DNA from: Virgibacillus natechei | GTDB taxonomy: Bacteria; Bacillota; Bacilli; Bacillales; Amphibacillaceae | Reading direction: 5' to 3' | Assembly (NCBI RefSeq): GCF_026013645.1 | Contig: NZ_CP110224.1 | Location: forward strand, 496,001 to 560,000 | Length of the DNA: 64,000 bases | Shown: piece by piece, positions 7,555-15,380 of the stretch | Layout of the letters: every line of letters begins with the position of its first letter | Numbering within the stretch: the first letter of the stretch is position 1 | Notes under the pieces: model-generated | What the model saw: only the letters and a program-made list of their open reading frames with translations | The model's database searches: none | What the model was told of the DNA's origin: nothing | Position numbers and translations under genes: made by a program

Positions 7555-7767
7555 ATGAGTAAGAAACAAGTATTTTACAGCATATTATTTGGTTTCTTGA
7601 TTATTGGAGTTTTAAGGTGGTTAGGGTTACCTTCCGCAGAAAGGTTATTATCATTATTCGGAGAACCTACTCTATTCAAAGCAATCACTATTATAAACAT
7701 CCTTGCTCTCCTTATATTTATGCTTTTTAAAATTTCTTCCAAAAAAATGCAAAAGAATAAATTTTAA
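7555..7767 (+). CDS. Small membrane protein, two TM segments
   Basis: 70 residues with hydrophobic stretches at about 6-24 and 40-58 and a lysine-rich C-terminal tail (KISSKKMQKNKF). AAAGGAGAG precedes ATG 7555 and a strong terminator follows the stop by 4 nt, so this is a complete monocistronic unit. I do not recognise the family. The short loop RWLGLPSAERLLSLF between the helices gives no catalytic clue. Confidence 0.65.
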   Translation: MSKKQVFYSILFGFLIIGVLRWLGLPSAERLLSLFGEPTLFKAITIINILALLIFMLFKISSKKMQKNKF

Positions 7768-7771
7768 TTTA

Positions 7772-7805
7772 AAATCCCACATCATTCAATAATGATGTGG
7801 GATTT
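7772..7805 (+). terminator. Rho-independent terminator
   Basis: 15-bp stem AAATCCCACATCATT / AATGATGTGGGATTT, 4-nt loop and T run, right after the small membrane protein gene. Confidence 0.85.
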
Positions 7806-7820
7806 TTTGTTTACTCTATT

Positions 7821-8020
7821 ATGGATAAATATGAAATTAAGAATAAATCTCAAGTTGCAACTTGGATGAGTTGGTATAAGGAGGGGGGATTTATCGGTTT
7901 GATCAACGGATTGGTAAATACTATACATTTGGACATGCCCCTGAATTTTCAAGTGAAGATGCACTCCTAGTTGCTGTTGCTGCCAAGGTAGTTGGGCAAG
8001 TGGTATGCAAAAGTTATTAG
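7821..8020 (+). pseudogene. Chimeric fragment: IS3-type OrfA joined to an M20 amidohydrolase tail
   Basis: From ATG 7821 the frame reads KSQVATWMSWYKEGG, the helix-turn-helix region of IS3-family OrfA proteins. At a GGAGGGGGG tract the frame shifts and continues RFDQRIGKYYTFGHAPEF, as in the same transposases. Without a break it then reads EDALLVAVAAKVVGQVV and stops, a diverged copy of the end of the M20 protein encoded at 4909-6096 (EDALLVAAKAVGQVV). The DNA join lies near a shared GAAGATGCACTCCT. Not expected to make a working protein. Confidence 0.7.
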
Positions 8021-8039
8021 CTAAATTGATTTTGGGCAC

Positions 8040-8073
8040 AGAGCCATTATGTTTTTAAAAGCTAAATGGCTCT
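8040..8073 (-). terminator. Inverted repeat after the Uma2 gene
   Basis: AGAGCCATT / AATGGCTCT, 9-bp stem with a long AT-rich loop, 6 nt beyond the Uma2 stop codon. No T run follows on the minus strand, so it is a weak terminator call. Confidence 0.45.
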
Positions 8074-8079
8074 AAACTA

Positions 8080-8655
8080 TTAATTTAGGAAGAAGATATC
8101 TTCTATAGTAAAGGTGATATCAGGAAAGATTGTTGAGGTGTAGGTTTGATTTTCTTGGTCATAAATTTCTTCTAGTTGGAAGGATTCTAGGTGTAGTACG
8201 TATTTTTCTATAATCTGGTTTTGGAAATCGACAATCAGATATTCCTTTACTCCAGCTTTTTCATAATAACGTCTTTTTAGCAGACGGTCGTTCCGGGCTG
8301 TGCTTGGAGATAATACTTCGATCACCAGATCAGGAGCGCCGTAGCAACGGTTGTTTTGCAATTTACTTCTTTCACAAACAATGGAAATATCCGGCAAAAC
8401 AGTAACATCTTCTATTCCTTTCTTTTCAGCTGTAAAAGGAAGGACAACTTGTAGATTACTGCCAAATACTTGGCATGTATTTCTTTTAAGCACTGTTCTA
8501 AATTCTCCAATTAAATTTGCAATTACTCCTTCATGTTCATAAGATGCTGGAGCCATGAACACAGGAACCCCTTCATATAATTCTGCGCGTTCTTCTTTTA
8601 CTTGGAATAGAAATTCATCTAGTGTATAGGTTTTATTTTTATCAAGATGATCCAT
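8080..8655 (-). CDS. Uma2 family (DUF820) putative endonuclease
   Basis: 191 residues with the PD-(D/E)XK-type core of Uma2: an N-terminal ELYEGVPVFMAPAS, then LPDISIVCER, GAPDLVIEVLSPSTARND, and RRYYEKAGVKEYLIVD. The Asp of PDISIV, the Glu of VIEVLS and the following Lys/Glu are where the active site is placed in this fold. The family is often linked to transposons and expands in some genomes; its role is unsettled. RBS AAGGAGGAAGG precedes ATG 8655. It sits inside the duplicated and decayed region, so it may have arrived there by transfer. Confidence 0.85.
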   Translation of the reverse strand: MDHLDKNKTYTLDEFLFQVKEERAELYEGVPVFMAPASYEHEGVIANLIGEFRTVLKRNTCQVFGSNLQVVLPFTAEKKGIEDVTVLPDISIVCERSKLQNNRCYGAPDLVIEVLSPSTARNDRLLKRRYYEKAGVKEYLIVDFQNQIIEKYVLHLESFQLEEIYDQENQTYTSTIFPDITFTIEDIFFLN

Positions 8656-8744
8656 TTCCTTCCTCCTTTTTTACATTCATTCTTTATCCAATAGTAGCAA
8701 GAAATAGCATGCTGCACAAGTTGACAGCAAAACAAAAATGCTTT

Positions 8745-8962
8745 AATTATATTTCCTAATTGTGTTTCTTAAAAGATCGCTGAATTTTTCCCGATCTCTG
8801 CTGTGTATGGCTTAGGGCCCTTTGTCCGTTTCCCGATTTTTCTAGCCATCGAACTAATGTAGCGTGTTTGTAATAGATTATCGACCTTTTCATTCGTGTA
8901 GATAAATCCTTTATGATGAAGCACTGTGCCTCCTTTTGCTAATTCAAGTAAAGCTAGGCCGT
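8745..8962 (-). pseudogene. Degraded partial copy of yqxD
   Basis: Encodes [18 protein letters not shown] and [20 protein letters not shown], near-identical to yqxD at 6748-7194, but the N-terminal half with the DADASP motif is missing and a frameshift ([12 protein letters not shown]) breaks the C-terminus. At 8963 it runs straight into the 60-bp repeat that in the intact copy lies about 130 bp upstream of the start codon, so an internal deletion followed the duplication. Confidence 0.85.
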
Positions 8963-9022
8963 AAATTGTTGAATGAAAATCATCGAATGAATAATTCACC
9001 AATCAAACTGCAACATTTATAA
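8963..9022 (+). repeat. 60-bp direct repeat, copy 2
   Basis: One mismatch from copy 1 at 7336-7395. Here it is fused to the deleted yqxD copy and lies just upstream of the promoter of the ArsR/MFS operon. Confidence 0.9.
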
Positions 9023-9037
9023 AAAAACAAAAAAGTG

Positions 9038-9066
9038 TTGCAATTTTAAAAAATAAAGCATACAAT
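9038..9066 (+). promoter_or_regulatory. Probable SigA promoter for the ArsR-MFS operon
   Basis: TTGCAA, 17-nt spacer, TACAAT, ending 76 nt before the regulator's start codon. The corresponding place in repeat copy 1 keeps the -10 but not the -35. Confidence 0.6.
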
Positions 9067-9141
9067 AAAATTAAACTAGGTATTTGGAAAGTTAAATCGA
9101 ATTATAAATATAAATTATTGCGAGATAGAGGAGATATAAAT

Positions 9142-9612
9142 ATGGATAAACGAGAGATGATGGAAATTAATTTGAAACAGCAAAAGGTTATTTCTGACCC
9201 TTTGCGCTCACAAATCATTGCATTGTTGTATGAAGAGCCAATGACGCCAAAGCAAACAGCAGATAAGGTAGGGAAAAACCCTGGAACGATTTATTATCAT
9301 ATCCAACAACTTTTTAAGCATCACATCTTAGAAATTGACCATGTGAGCACAGAAAAAGGGATCGTAGAAAAATATTACCGGGCAAAGGCGGTGTCGTTTA
9401 GAAACCCTGATGAGGAAGTCCCCTCTAATCATGTTGGCGGCAGCAGATCGCATATGTTTCTGTCTGACAAATTAGTAAAAGAATTAGATGAAGAAGTTCA
9501 GGAACTGTTTTTTAAGTACGCGCACTTGTCTTACAAAGAGACGGAGGAACAAAAGCCGTATGAGGTTGGTTTCCATATTAAAGAATTTAAAGAAGAGGAG
9601 GGGGAAGAGTGA
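9142..9612 (+). CDS. ArsR-like winged-helix transcriptional regulator
   Basis: 156 residues. An N-terminal winged helix spans about residues 10-75: ISDPLRSQIIALLYEEPMTPKQTADKVGKNPGTIYYHIQQL has the ArsR/PadR-like HTH_20 layout, with a recognition helix GTIYYHIQQL. The acidic C-terminal part has no metal-binding cysteines, so metal sensing is unlikely. ATG 9142 follows AGAGGAG by 8 nt; the upstream in-frame TTG 9118 lacks an RBS. The MFS gene overlaps its stop codon, so the pair is one operon and the regulator probably controls the exporter. Confidence 0.85.
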   Translation: MDKREMMEINLKQQKVISDPLRSQIIALLYEEPMTPKQTADKVGKNPGTIYYHIQQLFKHHILEIDHVSTEKGIVEKYYRAKAVSFRNPDEEVPSNHVGGSRSHMFLSDKLVKELDEEVQELFFKYAHLSYKETEEQKPYEVGFHIKEFKEEEGEE

Positions 9613-10859
9613 AAGCATTTTTTATCGAACGCAATTTCCTAATATTATTGTCAGGTGTGTTCATTAACGGTATTGGTGGCGGGGTTTATGCTGTATCCGG
9701 GATGTTGCTCGTTCTTCATTTGAGCGGAAGCGTTCTCTATTCAGGTTTTGCATTTTTTGCTGTTTCACTTGCGAACGCTATGGGGTTTCTTGTTGCGCCG
9801 TTAGCCAATTATTTCAAGTATAAAAATGGGTTAGTCATCTGTGGATTTTTGAAGGCGGCTCTTCTGTTTACGATTCCATTGTGCTATATAACCGTTGGCC
9901 TTAACGTCTATTATGTCATTTTTCTATTATTTACGATTTCCCTTCTTTCTCAATTTACCTATCCAATTGAGTCGACTATTCTTCCTATAATAGTTGGAAA
10001 AGACAATATTATTCAAGCCAATTCTTATTTACAGACAGTTCGGGAAGCAATGGATGTTGTATTTGTAGCTGGTGCAGGAATTCTTGTTGCATTTATAGGA
10101 TCCGTTCAAGCGATTTTAATTACGGCTATTTGCATGTTATTGTCCGCTCTTGCTTATACCTTATTTAATTTCCAACAACCAGAAGAATCTAAAGATAAAC
10201 AATCAGTTGGCAATGTTTTGGATGTATACAAAAGTGATCTAAAGGCAGGGATTGGTTATATTCGATATTCACTCATTCCAAAGATGATCGTATCCATTAT
10301 ATTTATAAACTTGGCAATGGGCGTAATGACGACAAACTTGCCTGCTTTTGCGCTCATTAAAGGAGGAAGTGAAGCAACATATGGCTTTTATATGGCGGCG
10401 TTGTCGCTTGGGATAATGATTGGAACGATTATGACATCGAAAATAAAAGAAATTGGATTTGGACGATTAACGATCATCAGTTTTAGTGGTACCGGCGTGC
10501 TGTGGATGGGTACAGCTCTTCTTCCCGTTATCCCATCACTTATCCTTTTTTGTTTGGGAGCAATCTCCATTGGCATTATTAATATACTGATATTTTCCGC
10601 AGTTCAGCAACAAGTTGAAACGTTGTTCATTGGGCGGGTCATAACGGTATTATCAAGTGCAGCATCAATCGGTATACCTTTTGGTGCGCTTGCTGGAGGT
10701 GTCATTGGTGAAACATTTACTCCAGTTGTTCCAGTCTTTATATGCGGAATAGCGATGTGTGTCTTTAGCTTTAGCTGGTTAAGCAGTTCTGTGCTACGAA
10801 AGCTTCCTAAAATTGATGAGGCGAAATTATTCCCTGCAAAACAGGTAGAGGAAGTCTAA
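9609..10859 (+). CDS. MFS transporter (probable efflux)
   Basis: 416 residues with about 12 hydrophobic segments, a glycine-rich first helix (GVFINGIGGGVYAVSG) and the general architecture of MFS_1/MFS_3 efflux pumps. GTG 9609 overlaps the regulator's TGA, with AGGAGGGGG upstream, implying translational coupling. The substrate is not readable; an ArsR-like partner and this family suggest a drug or toxic-compound exporter in the cytoplasmic membrane. A terminator follows at 10907. Confidence 0.88.
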   Translation: MKAFFIERNFLILLSGVFINGIGGGVYAVSGMLLVLHLSGSVLYSGFAFFAVSLANAMGFLVAPLANYFKYKNGLVICGFLKAALLFTIPLCYITVGLNVYYVIFLLFTISLLSQFTYPIESTILPIIVGKDNIIQANSYLQTVREAMDVVFVAGAGILVAFIGSVQAILITAICMLLSALAYTLFNFQQPEESKDKQSVGNVLDVYKSDLKAGIGYIRYSLIPKMIVSIIFINLAMGVMTTNLPAFALIKGGSEATYGFYMAALSLGIMIGTIMTSKIKEIGFGRLTIISFSGTGVLWMGTALLPVIPSLILFCLGAISIGIINILIFSAVQQQVETLFIGRVITVLSSAASIGIPFGALAGGVIGETFTPVVPVFICGIAMCVFSFSWLSSSVLRKLPKIDEAKLFPAKQVEEV

Positions 10860-10906
10860 TGTCAATAAATGTATCTATGCGTATACGAATCACCTAAAGG
10901 ATAAGA

Positions 10907-10937
10907 AGAGGCCTCTCATGTTATAGGTCTCTTTTTA
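10907..10937 (+). terminator. Rho-independent terminator after the MFS gene
   Basis: AGAGGCCT / AGGTCTCT, 8-bp stem with one G-U pair, 10-nt loop and TTTTT. Confidence 0.8.
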
Positions 10938-11059
10938 TGCTTATTTCACATGATATTTTGTTAATTAATGGGAGGAGAGAGATGATCTCAATCAGAATTC
11001 CCTTTGAATTTCAGACATTTTTAGGTTGAGTTTTGTTAAATAGGTAATATACTAAATTA

Positions 11060-11203
11060 CAAAAATACATCGGCGTTTCTGTTGGGAGAGGTTCATCGCC
11101 AACTTTGGACGCGTTTGTCTGTAACTGTTACAGTCCCAATCTTTAGAAAGAGCCTAAATAAAAGGAATTGAGCTATCATTTTGTGAAAAGCTTTATTCCT
11201 TTT
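11060..11203 (+). promoter_or_regulatory. Structured leader with terminator upstream of the DUF3219 gene
   Basis: Part of a 426-bp gap. TTGGGA (11082-11087) can pair with TCCCAA (11134-11139) and encloses GAGAGGTTCATCGCC and CTGTAACTGTTACAG, itself an inverted repeat. Next comes a hairpin AAAAGGAAT (11160-11168) / ATTCCTTTT (11195-11203) that looks like a terminator. The gene starts 83 nt later. The layout resembles a cis-regulatory RNA; GAGAGGTTC recalls preQ1-I riboswitches but the usual A-rich tail is not there, so I assign no ligand. A 15-codon ORF with a GGAGG site begins at 10982 (MISIRIPFEF...), of unknown meaning. Confidence 0.35.
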
Positions 11204-11285
11204 CCGATGATTAAAAGTAAGTTATTATGGCTGAAATGCTAGTGATTGGATTATGATTTTAGCATGATTATAAGGAGATGAACAT

Positions 11286-11579
11286 ATGAATCAAAAAGTG
11301 ATCATTAATGATTTAGCAATAAACGCAATGAATTACCAAGAAGAAACGGTTACGGAAGAGGGTAAAGATCTGTTTAAAATAGGTTTTGATTTTAAAGTAA
11401 CCAGCAGTGATTACCATGATGTAACCACTTTACTTTATAAAAATGATTTTACTGTTAAGGTGCCAGGAAGAAATATCAATTTATATGCAACCATTTATAA
11501 TTACTCCACGTCCATTACGAATTTGTATGAGGAAGATGCAGTCGGGGACTTTAAGCTGGAGTTAATGGAAAAGGTATAG
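11286..11579 (+). CDS. ykvR: DUF3219 family protein (YkvR-like)
   Basis: 97 residues, all-beta in appearance. FKVTSSDYHDVTTLLYKN and VPGRNINLYATIYNYSTS, then SITNLYEEDAVGDF, match what I recall of B. subtilis YkvR and DUF3219. No function is known. TAAGGAGATGAACAT gives a good RBS before ATG 11286. It stands alone, with a structured leader upstream and an intergenic repeat downstream. Confidence 0.8.
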   Translation: MNQKVIINDLAINAMNYQEETVTEEGKDLFKIGFDFKVTSSDYHDVTTLLYKNDFTVKVPGRNINLYATIYNYSTSITNLYEEDAVGDFKLELMEKV

Positions 11580-11599
11580 GTCACTACCAATATCCTATG

Positions 11600-11835
11600 G
11601 GGGGATCTTCAAAAAGTCCAGTAAAAGTGACACAATGAAGAGGAACTTCGACTAAGTACCGACAGTCCTTGCGTCGAATGTAGAAGTCACCACAACACGT
11701 TAGAACCCAGGACGTGCTAGTGTCGGTGTTGCCACAAATGTTTTCGGTGGGGTGAGCATTTACGCGCAGTCCCAGGTCGTGGCGAACTTAACCGACGCGG
11801 TCCTTTTTATCCTTATTTTTGAACCAAGCTTATCA
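11600..11835 (+). repeat. Intergenic repeat element, about 235 bp
   Basis: GC-richer than its surroundings, no ORF. Three blocks recur elsewhere in the window: 11607-11633 (TTCAAAAAGTCC...GTGACAC) matches the reverse complement of 63199-63225 at about 24 of 27 positions; AAATGTTTTCGGTG (11736-11749) and GAGCATTTACGCGCAGTCCC (11754-11773) are both exact in the reverse complement of 52647-52680, but in swapped order. It looks like a mosaic family of extragenic repeats. Boundaries are approximate. Confidence 0.65.
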
Positions 11836-11911
11836 AAACAGAGTTGCTGGGCACCATATGATAGGCACTCCCATATACTACTAAGAATTTGGATTTTGGG
11901 AGGAATGGAAA

Positions 11912-12524
11912 TTGAATAATGAATTTCATATGTTTGTCGAGAATATCATAGAAAGTTGGCCCGAGCAACAGCGAGAAGGCGCTGAAAAAATAATGAATAA
12001 ATATGGATTACCGCAAGAAGCTATAACAAGCAGGCTAATATGGTATGACAATTATCCTTGGCAGATAAAAAAGTATAAAATACTTTCTTACTGCATAAGT
12101 GCAACTAAGGTTGTACCCTAAAGGCTTGGTGACAACCAAGTTTTCTAAGAAGAAAACAATTGTCCACCGGGACGCAGTGCCACATAATTTTCCGACGCCA
12201 CACCCGGATTTTCTGGAGCAAACCATTAATTATAGAGCCCCGTTGGACGCTTTTGATGCTATTGCCTATTATGACGGCAGCTGCTACCCCGATCGAACGA
12301 AGGGGGAAGTTACTGCCGTTTGTGATAAGGAAGAAATGAATATGTTATCTATAAACCTGTTTCATGTTATCGTGACAAGAAAAAGAACGGGAGAAGAAGC
12401 AAGGCGATGCATGATTGAGATGGCGGCGGATTTCTTGCTTCATCATATTTCCTCGCCATATGTAGAGCAATTTCTTTTTCCCCAGCAATATCATACGGAA
12501 GATCCTGACAAGGCGTATTTTTAA
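11912..12524 (+). pseudogene. Conserved hypothetical gene interrupted by a MITE-like repeat
   Basis: Two frames belong together. The first (11912-12121) gives a 50-residue N-terminus, EQQREGAEKIMNKYGLPQEA...RLIWYDNYPW, and then runs into the 78-bp repeat. The second continues in another frame after the repeat with KKTIVHRDAVPHNFPTPHPDFLE, NYRAPLDAFDAIAYYDGSC, RTKGEVTAVCDKEEMN and a final QFLFPQQYH. From memory, an intact Bacillus homologue joins W and the basic/T-V-x-R-D segment directly. GGGAGG precedes the start. Function unknown; the gene is probably inactive here unless the interruption is bypassed. Confidence 0.75.
12072..12149 (+). mobile_element. MITE-like small repeat, copy A (78 bp)
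   Basis: Runs from AGTATAAAATACTTTC to CCAAGTTTTCTAAG. It contains CTGCATAAGTGCAACTAAGG and the internal hairpin CTTGGT/ACCAAG. A second, shorter copy is at 48345-48413. It sits exactly where the conserved gene is interrupted, which argues for insertion. No coding capacity of its own; no clear target duplication can be read, since A/G-rich sequence flanks both ends. Confidence 0.75.
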
Positions 12525-12653
12525 TTTACAAAGGCCACCACAACAGCCAGATTCGGGCTTTTGATCCGTCTCTGGCTCATTTAATTTATGGGCATCTATC
12601 TAGATTGTCTATGTTATAATAGAAAATAATTATGTGAAGAGAGGATGTAAATT

Positions 12654-13202
12654 ATGCTACCAACTATTATTGTGATAGCCATTGTTCTGATTCTGGCCAT
12701 TTTTCTTATCACATCGTATAACCGACTGATCAAATTACGAAACTGGGTGCAGGAAGCTTGGAGTCAGATTGATGTTCAATTGAAAAGACGTCATGACCTG
12801 ATCCCCAACCTTGTAAATACAGTGAAGGGCTATGCTGAACATGAACGTGAAACATTGGAGAGCGTTGTGGAAGCACGAAGTCAATTGGTTAATGGATCAC
12901 CGCAAGAACGTATAGATGCTGATAATCAAATTGAAGGGGCACTGAAATCAATTTTTGCCTTATCGGAATCTTATCCAGATTTAAAAGCGAATGAGAACTT
13001 TTTAAACCTTCAAGAAGAACTGTCAACAACGGAAAACAAAGTAGCCTATTCTAGACAGCTTTATAATAAGTCTGTTGCCGAATATAATATTAAGCGGCAA
13101 TCGTTCCCTACCAATCTTATGGCAAGTATGTTTAATTTTGAAGGAGAAGAACCTCTTTCTATACCCGAAGAAGAAAGAGAAGTTCCGGATGTAAGCTTTT
13201 AA
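12654..13202 (+). CDS. lemA: LemA family protein
   Basis: 182 residues: one N-terminal transmembrane helix (about 3-22) and a helical domain with the LemA core LRNWVQEAWSQIDVQLKRRHDLIPNLVNTVKGYAEHE, given here only as the region at residues 28-64. LemA proteins are membrane-anchored with the helical domain outside; function unclear. RBS AGAGAGGATG precedes ATG 12654. It is 12 nt upstream of htpX, a widespread pairing. Confidence 0.93.
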   Translation: MLPTIIVIAIVLILAIFLITSYNRLIKLRNWVQEAWSQIDVQLKRRHDLIPNLVNTVKGYAEHERETLESVVEARSQLVNGSPQERIDADNQIEGALKSIFALSESYPDLKANENFLNLQEELSTTENKVAYSRQLYNKSVAEYNIKRQSFPTNLMASMFNFEGEEPLSIPEEEREVPDVSF

Positions 13203-13214
13203 TGGAGGCCTATT

Positions 13215-14105
13215 ATGCTATATCAACAAATTAACCAAAATAAACGAAAAACAGTTTTACTTGTGGCTTTATTTAGTGTGCTTGTCCTAGTGCTTGGCTC
13301 GGCAATAGGCTATTTATTAAACAATGATTTTGTCTCAGGTGTTATCATTACGATCATTGTATTAGCTATTTATGTGCCGATCACGTTAAAAACTGCGAAC
13401 GCTCAAGTATTGAAAATGTCTGGTTCAAAAGAGATCCAGCGTAAGGATCATCCGCAACTTTTTGGTGTGGTTGAGGAGCTCTCTATTGCCGCTCGTATAC
13501 CAATGCCAAAGGTTTATATCGTAGAAGATCCAGCACCTAATGCCTTTGCAACTGGAACCAAACCAGAGAAGGGGGCAGTGGCTTTTACGACAGGTTTGTT
13601 AGATAGATTGAATCGTGAAGAACTATCAGGAGTAGCTGCCCATGAAATCGCACATATTCGCAATTATGATATACGTTTGATGACGATTTGTGTTGCTCTG
13701 GTTGGTGTTATTGTTCTCGTTGCTAATATTGGGTCACGAATGATGCTTTTCGGTGGTGCACGAAGAGGTGGGGGGAATAATAAGAGTAATCCGATACTAA
13801 TGATACTTGCAATTGTGTTGGTTATTCTTGCTCCAATAGCTGCTCAATTTGTAAAACTGGCTGTCTCCAGAAACCGTGAATACTTAGCAGACGCGTCAGC
13901 GGTTGAATTTACACGTAATCCAAAAGGGCTAATCAATGCTTTAAATAAAATAAGCCAAGATCCAAATGATGTAAAAGAAGCAAAGGAAGCTACTGCTTCT
14001 ATGTACATTTCGAATCCATTTAAAAAGAAACGGAAGAAGAAAAGCTCCTTATGGTCAACACACCCTCCAATGGAAAGTCGAATTGAGCAATTGAAGAATA
14101 TGTAG
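13215..14105 (+). CDS. htpX: HtpX-like M48 membrane zinc metalloprotease
   Basis: 296 residues with paired N-terminal TM helices (about 15-58), the catalytic AAHEIAHIRNYD (HExxH; about residue 145), two more TM helices and the downstream ligand region NREYLADASAVEFTRNP, then STHPPMESRIEQL. HtpX degrades damaged or misfolded membrane proteins. RBS GGAGG lies before ATG 13215; it follows lemA in one operon. A GGARRGGGNN loop after the second TM pair is unusually glycine-rich. Confidence 0.93.
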   Translation: MLYQQINQNKRKTVLLVALFSVLVLVLGSAIGYLLNNDFVSGVIITIIVLAIYVPITLKTANAQVLKMSGSKEIQRKDHPQLFGVVEELSIAARIPMPKVYIVEDPAPNAFATGTKPEKGAVAFTTGLLDRLNREELSGVAAHEIAHIRNYDIRLMTICVALVGVIVLVANIGSRMMLFGGARRGGGNNKSNPILMILAIVLVILAPIAAQFVKLAVSRNREYLADASAVEFTRNPKGLINALNKISQDPNDVKEAKEATASMYISNPFKKKRKKKSSLWSTHPPMESRIEQLKNM

Positions 14106-14120
14106 CTAGTAAGGGATGAA

Positions 14121-15320
14121 ATGATGACTTCAGCAATTGAATTAAAAGTAAAAGCGAAATATATAGCGCAATATAAAAATAAATACCCTTTGATAAGTAA
14201 GGATGCGATCCTAAATCCTGATGTGCTTAAAGGTGAAGGTAGCATTGTACATTTAGTCGATGAGAATAACCAGTTTATTGCAAAAGGCTACTATGGGAAA
14301 CAAAACAAAGGGATTGGTTGGGTATTGACACATAGCAAAGGAGAGAAAATTGATTCTTCTTTTTTGAAAGTTAAAATCCAAACAGCAATAAACAAAAGAC
14401 AAGCCTTCTATAAAGATAAAGAAACCACTGCATTCCGAGTTTTTAATGGGGAAGGCGATGGGATCGGTGGATTGACAATTGATTATTTTGCTGGGTTTTA
14501 CTTAATCAATTGGTATAGTGAGGGGATATTTTCCTTTAAAGATCAGATTATTCGTATACTTGATGAGCTTGGAGCGTATCAGGGTATGTATGAGAAGAAA
14601 CGCTTTGATACAAAGGGACAATATATGGACGATGATGATTATGTAAAAGGGGTTCAGGCTGAATTTCCAATTATTGTAAAAGAAAATGGGATGAATTATG
14701 CAGTCGATTTAAATGATGGTGCGATGGTGGGTATTTTTCTTGATCAGCGTGATGTGAGAAAAGCGATCCGTGATAAATATGCCAAGGGGAAAAATGTGCT
14801 CAACACATTTTCCTATACAGGTGCTTTTTCTGTGGCTGCTGCTCTTGGCGCTTCTAGCAAGACGACAAGTGTTGATCTGGCAAAACGCAGTAAAAGTAAA
14901 ACGGTTGAGCAATTTCGTGTGAATGGGATTGATTATGAACAGCAGGACATTATTGTGATGGATGTGTTTGATTATTTTAAGTATGCGAAGCGGAAGAATC
15001 TCAAATACGACGTAGTCATTCTGGATCCACCTAGCTTTGCCCGATCGAAAAAACGGACATTCAGTTCTGCTAAAGATTATCCAGCCCTTATTGAAGATAC
15101 CATTTCAATTACAGAGAAGAATGGTGTCATTATTGCTTCAACGAATAATGCAACTTTTTCAATGAAGAAATTTAAAGGCTTTGTGGAGAGAGCGTTCAAA
15201 GAAATGAATACAGCCTATAAAATTTTGGAAGAATTCTCCTTACCGCCAGATTTTCAAGTTGATCGGAATTTTCCCCAAGGTAATTATTTAAAGGTGTTAG
15301 TTGCGAAGAAATTAAGTTGA
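14121..15320 (+). CDS. Class I SAM-dependent rRNA methyltransferase (RlmI/YwbD-like)
   Basis: About 399 residues: an N-terminal PUA-like domain (roughly 8-80), a central RlmI-type domain with RVFNGEGDGIGGLTIDYF, and a Rossmann methyltransferase with FLDQRDVR, VLNTFSYTGAFSVAAA (SAM binding) and the catalytic-loop motif VILDPPSFARSKK. Homologues methylate a cytosine of 23S rRNA. Two adjacent ATGs, 14121 and 14124, share an AAGGG site; either may be used. It lies 15 nt after htpX and ends in a terminator shared with thrB. Confidence 0.9.
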   Translation: MMTSAIELKVKAKYIAQYKNKYPLISKDAILNPDVLKGEGSIVHLVDENNQFIAKGYYGKQNKGIGWVLTHSKGEKIDSSFLKVKIQTAINKRQAFYKDKETTAFRVFNGEGDGIGGLTIDYFAGFYLINWYSEGIFSFKDQIIRILDELGAYQGMYEKKRFDTKGQYMDDDDYVKGVQAEFPIIVKENGMNYAVDLNDGAMVGIFLDQRDVRKAIRDKYAKGKNVLNTFSYTGAFSVAAALGASSKTTSVDLAKRSKSKTVEQFRVNGIDYEQQDIIVMDVFDYFKYAKRKNLKYDVVILDPPSFARSKKRTFSSAKDYPALIEDTISITEKNGVIIASTNNATFSMKKFKGFVERAFKEMNTAYKILEEFSLPPDFQVDRNFPQGNYLKVLVAKKLS

Positions 15321-15345
15321 TCATTCAACTCCATTCCTTTCTATC

Positions 15346-15380
15346 AAAAAACAGCTGTAGATTATTCTACAGCTGTTTTT
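15346..15380. terminator. Bidirectional terminator between methyltransferase and thrB
   Basis: AACAGCTGTAGA / TCTACAGCTGTT, 12-bp stem, with A and T tracts on both sides. Its right arm encodes the last codons of thrB (Lys-Thr-Ala-Val-Glu), an economical overlap of gene end and terminator. Confidence 0.9.

Noticed and set aside
7782..8039. 85-codon minus-strand ORF
   Set aside because: Antisense to the IS3/M20 fragment; no RBS and unlikely composition.
11082..11139. preQ1-I riboswitch
   Set aside because: GAGAGGTTC is reminiscent, but the short loop and the A-rich tail that form the pseudoknot are missing.
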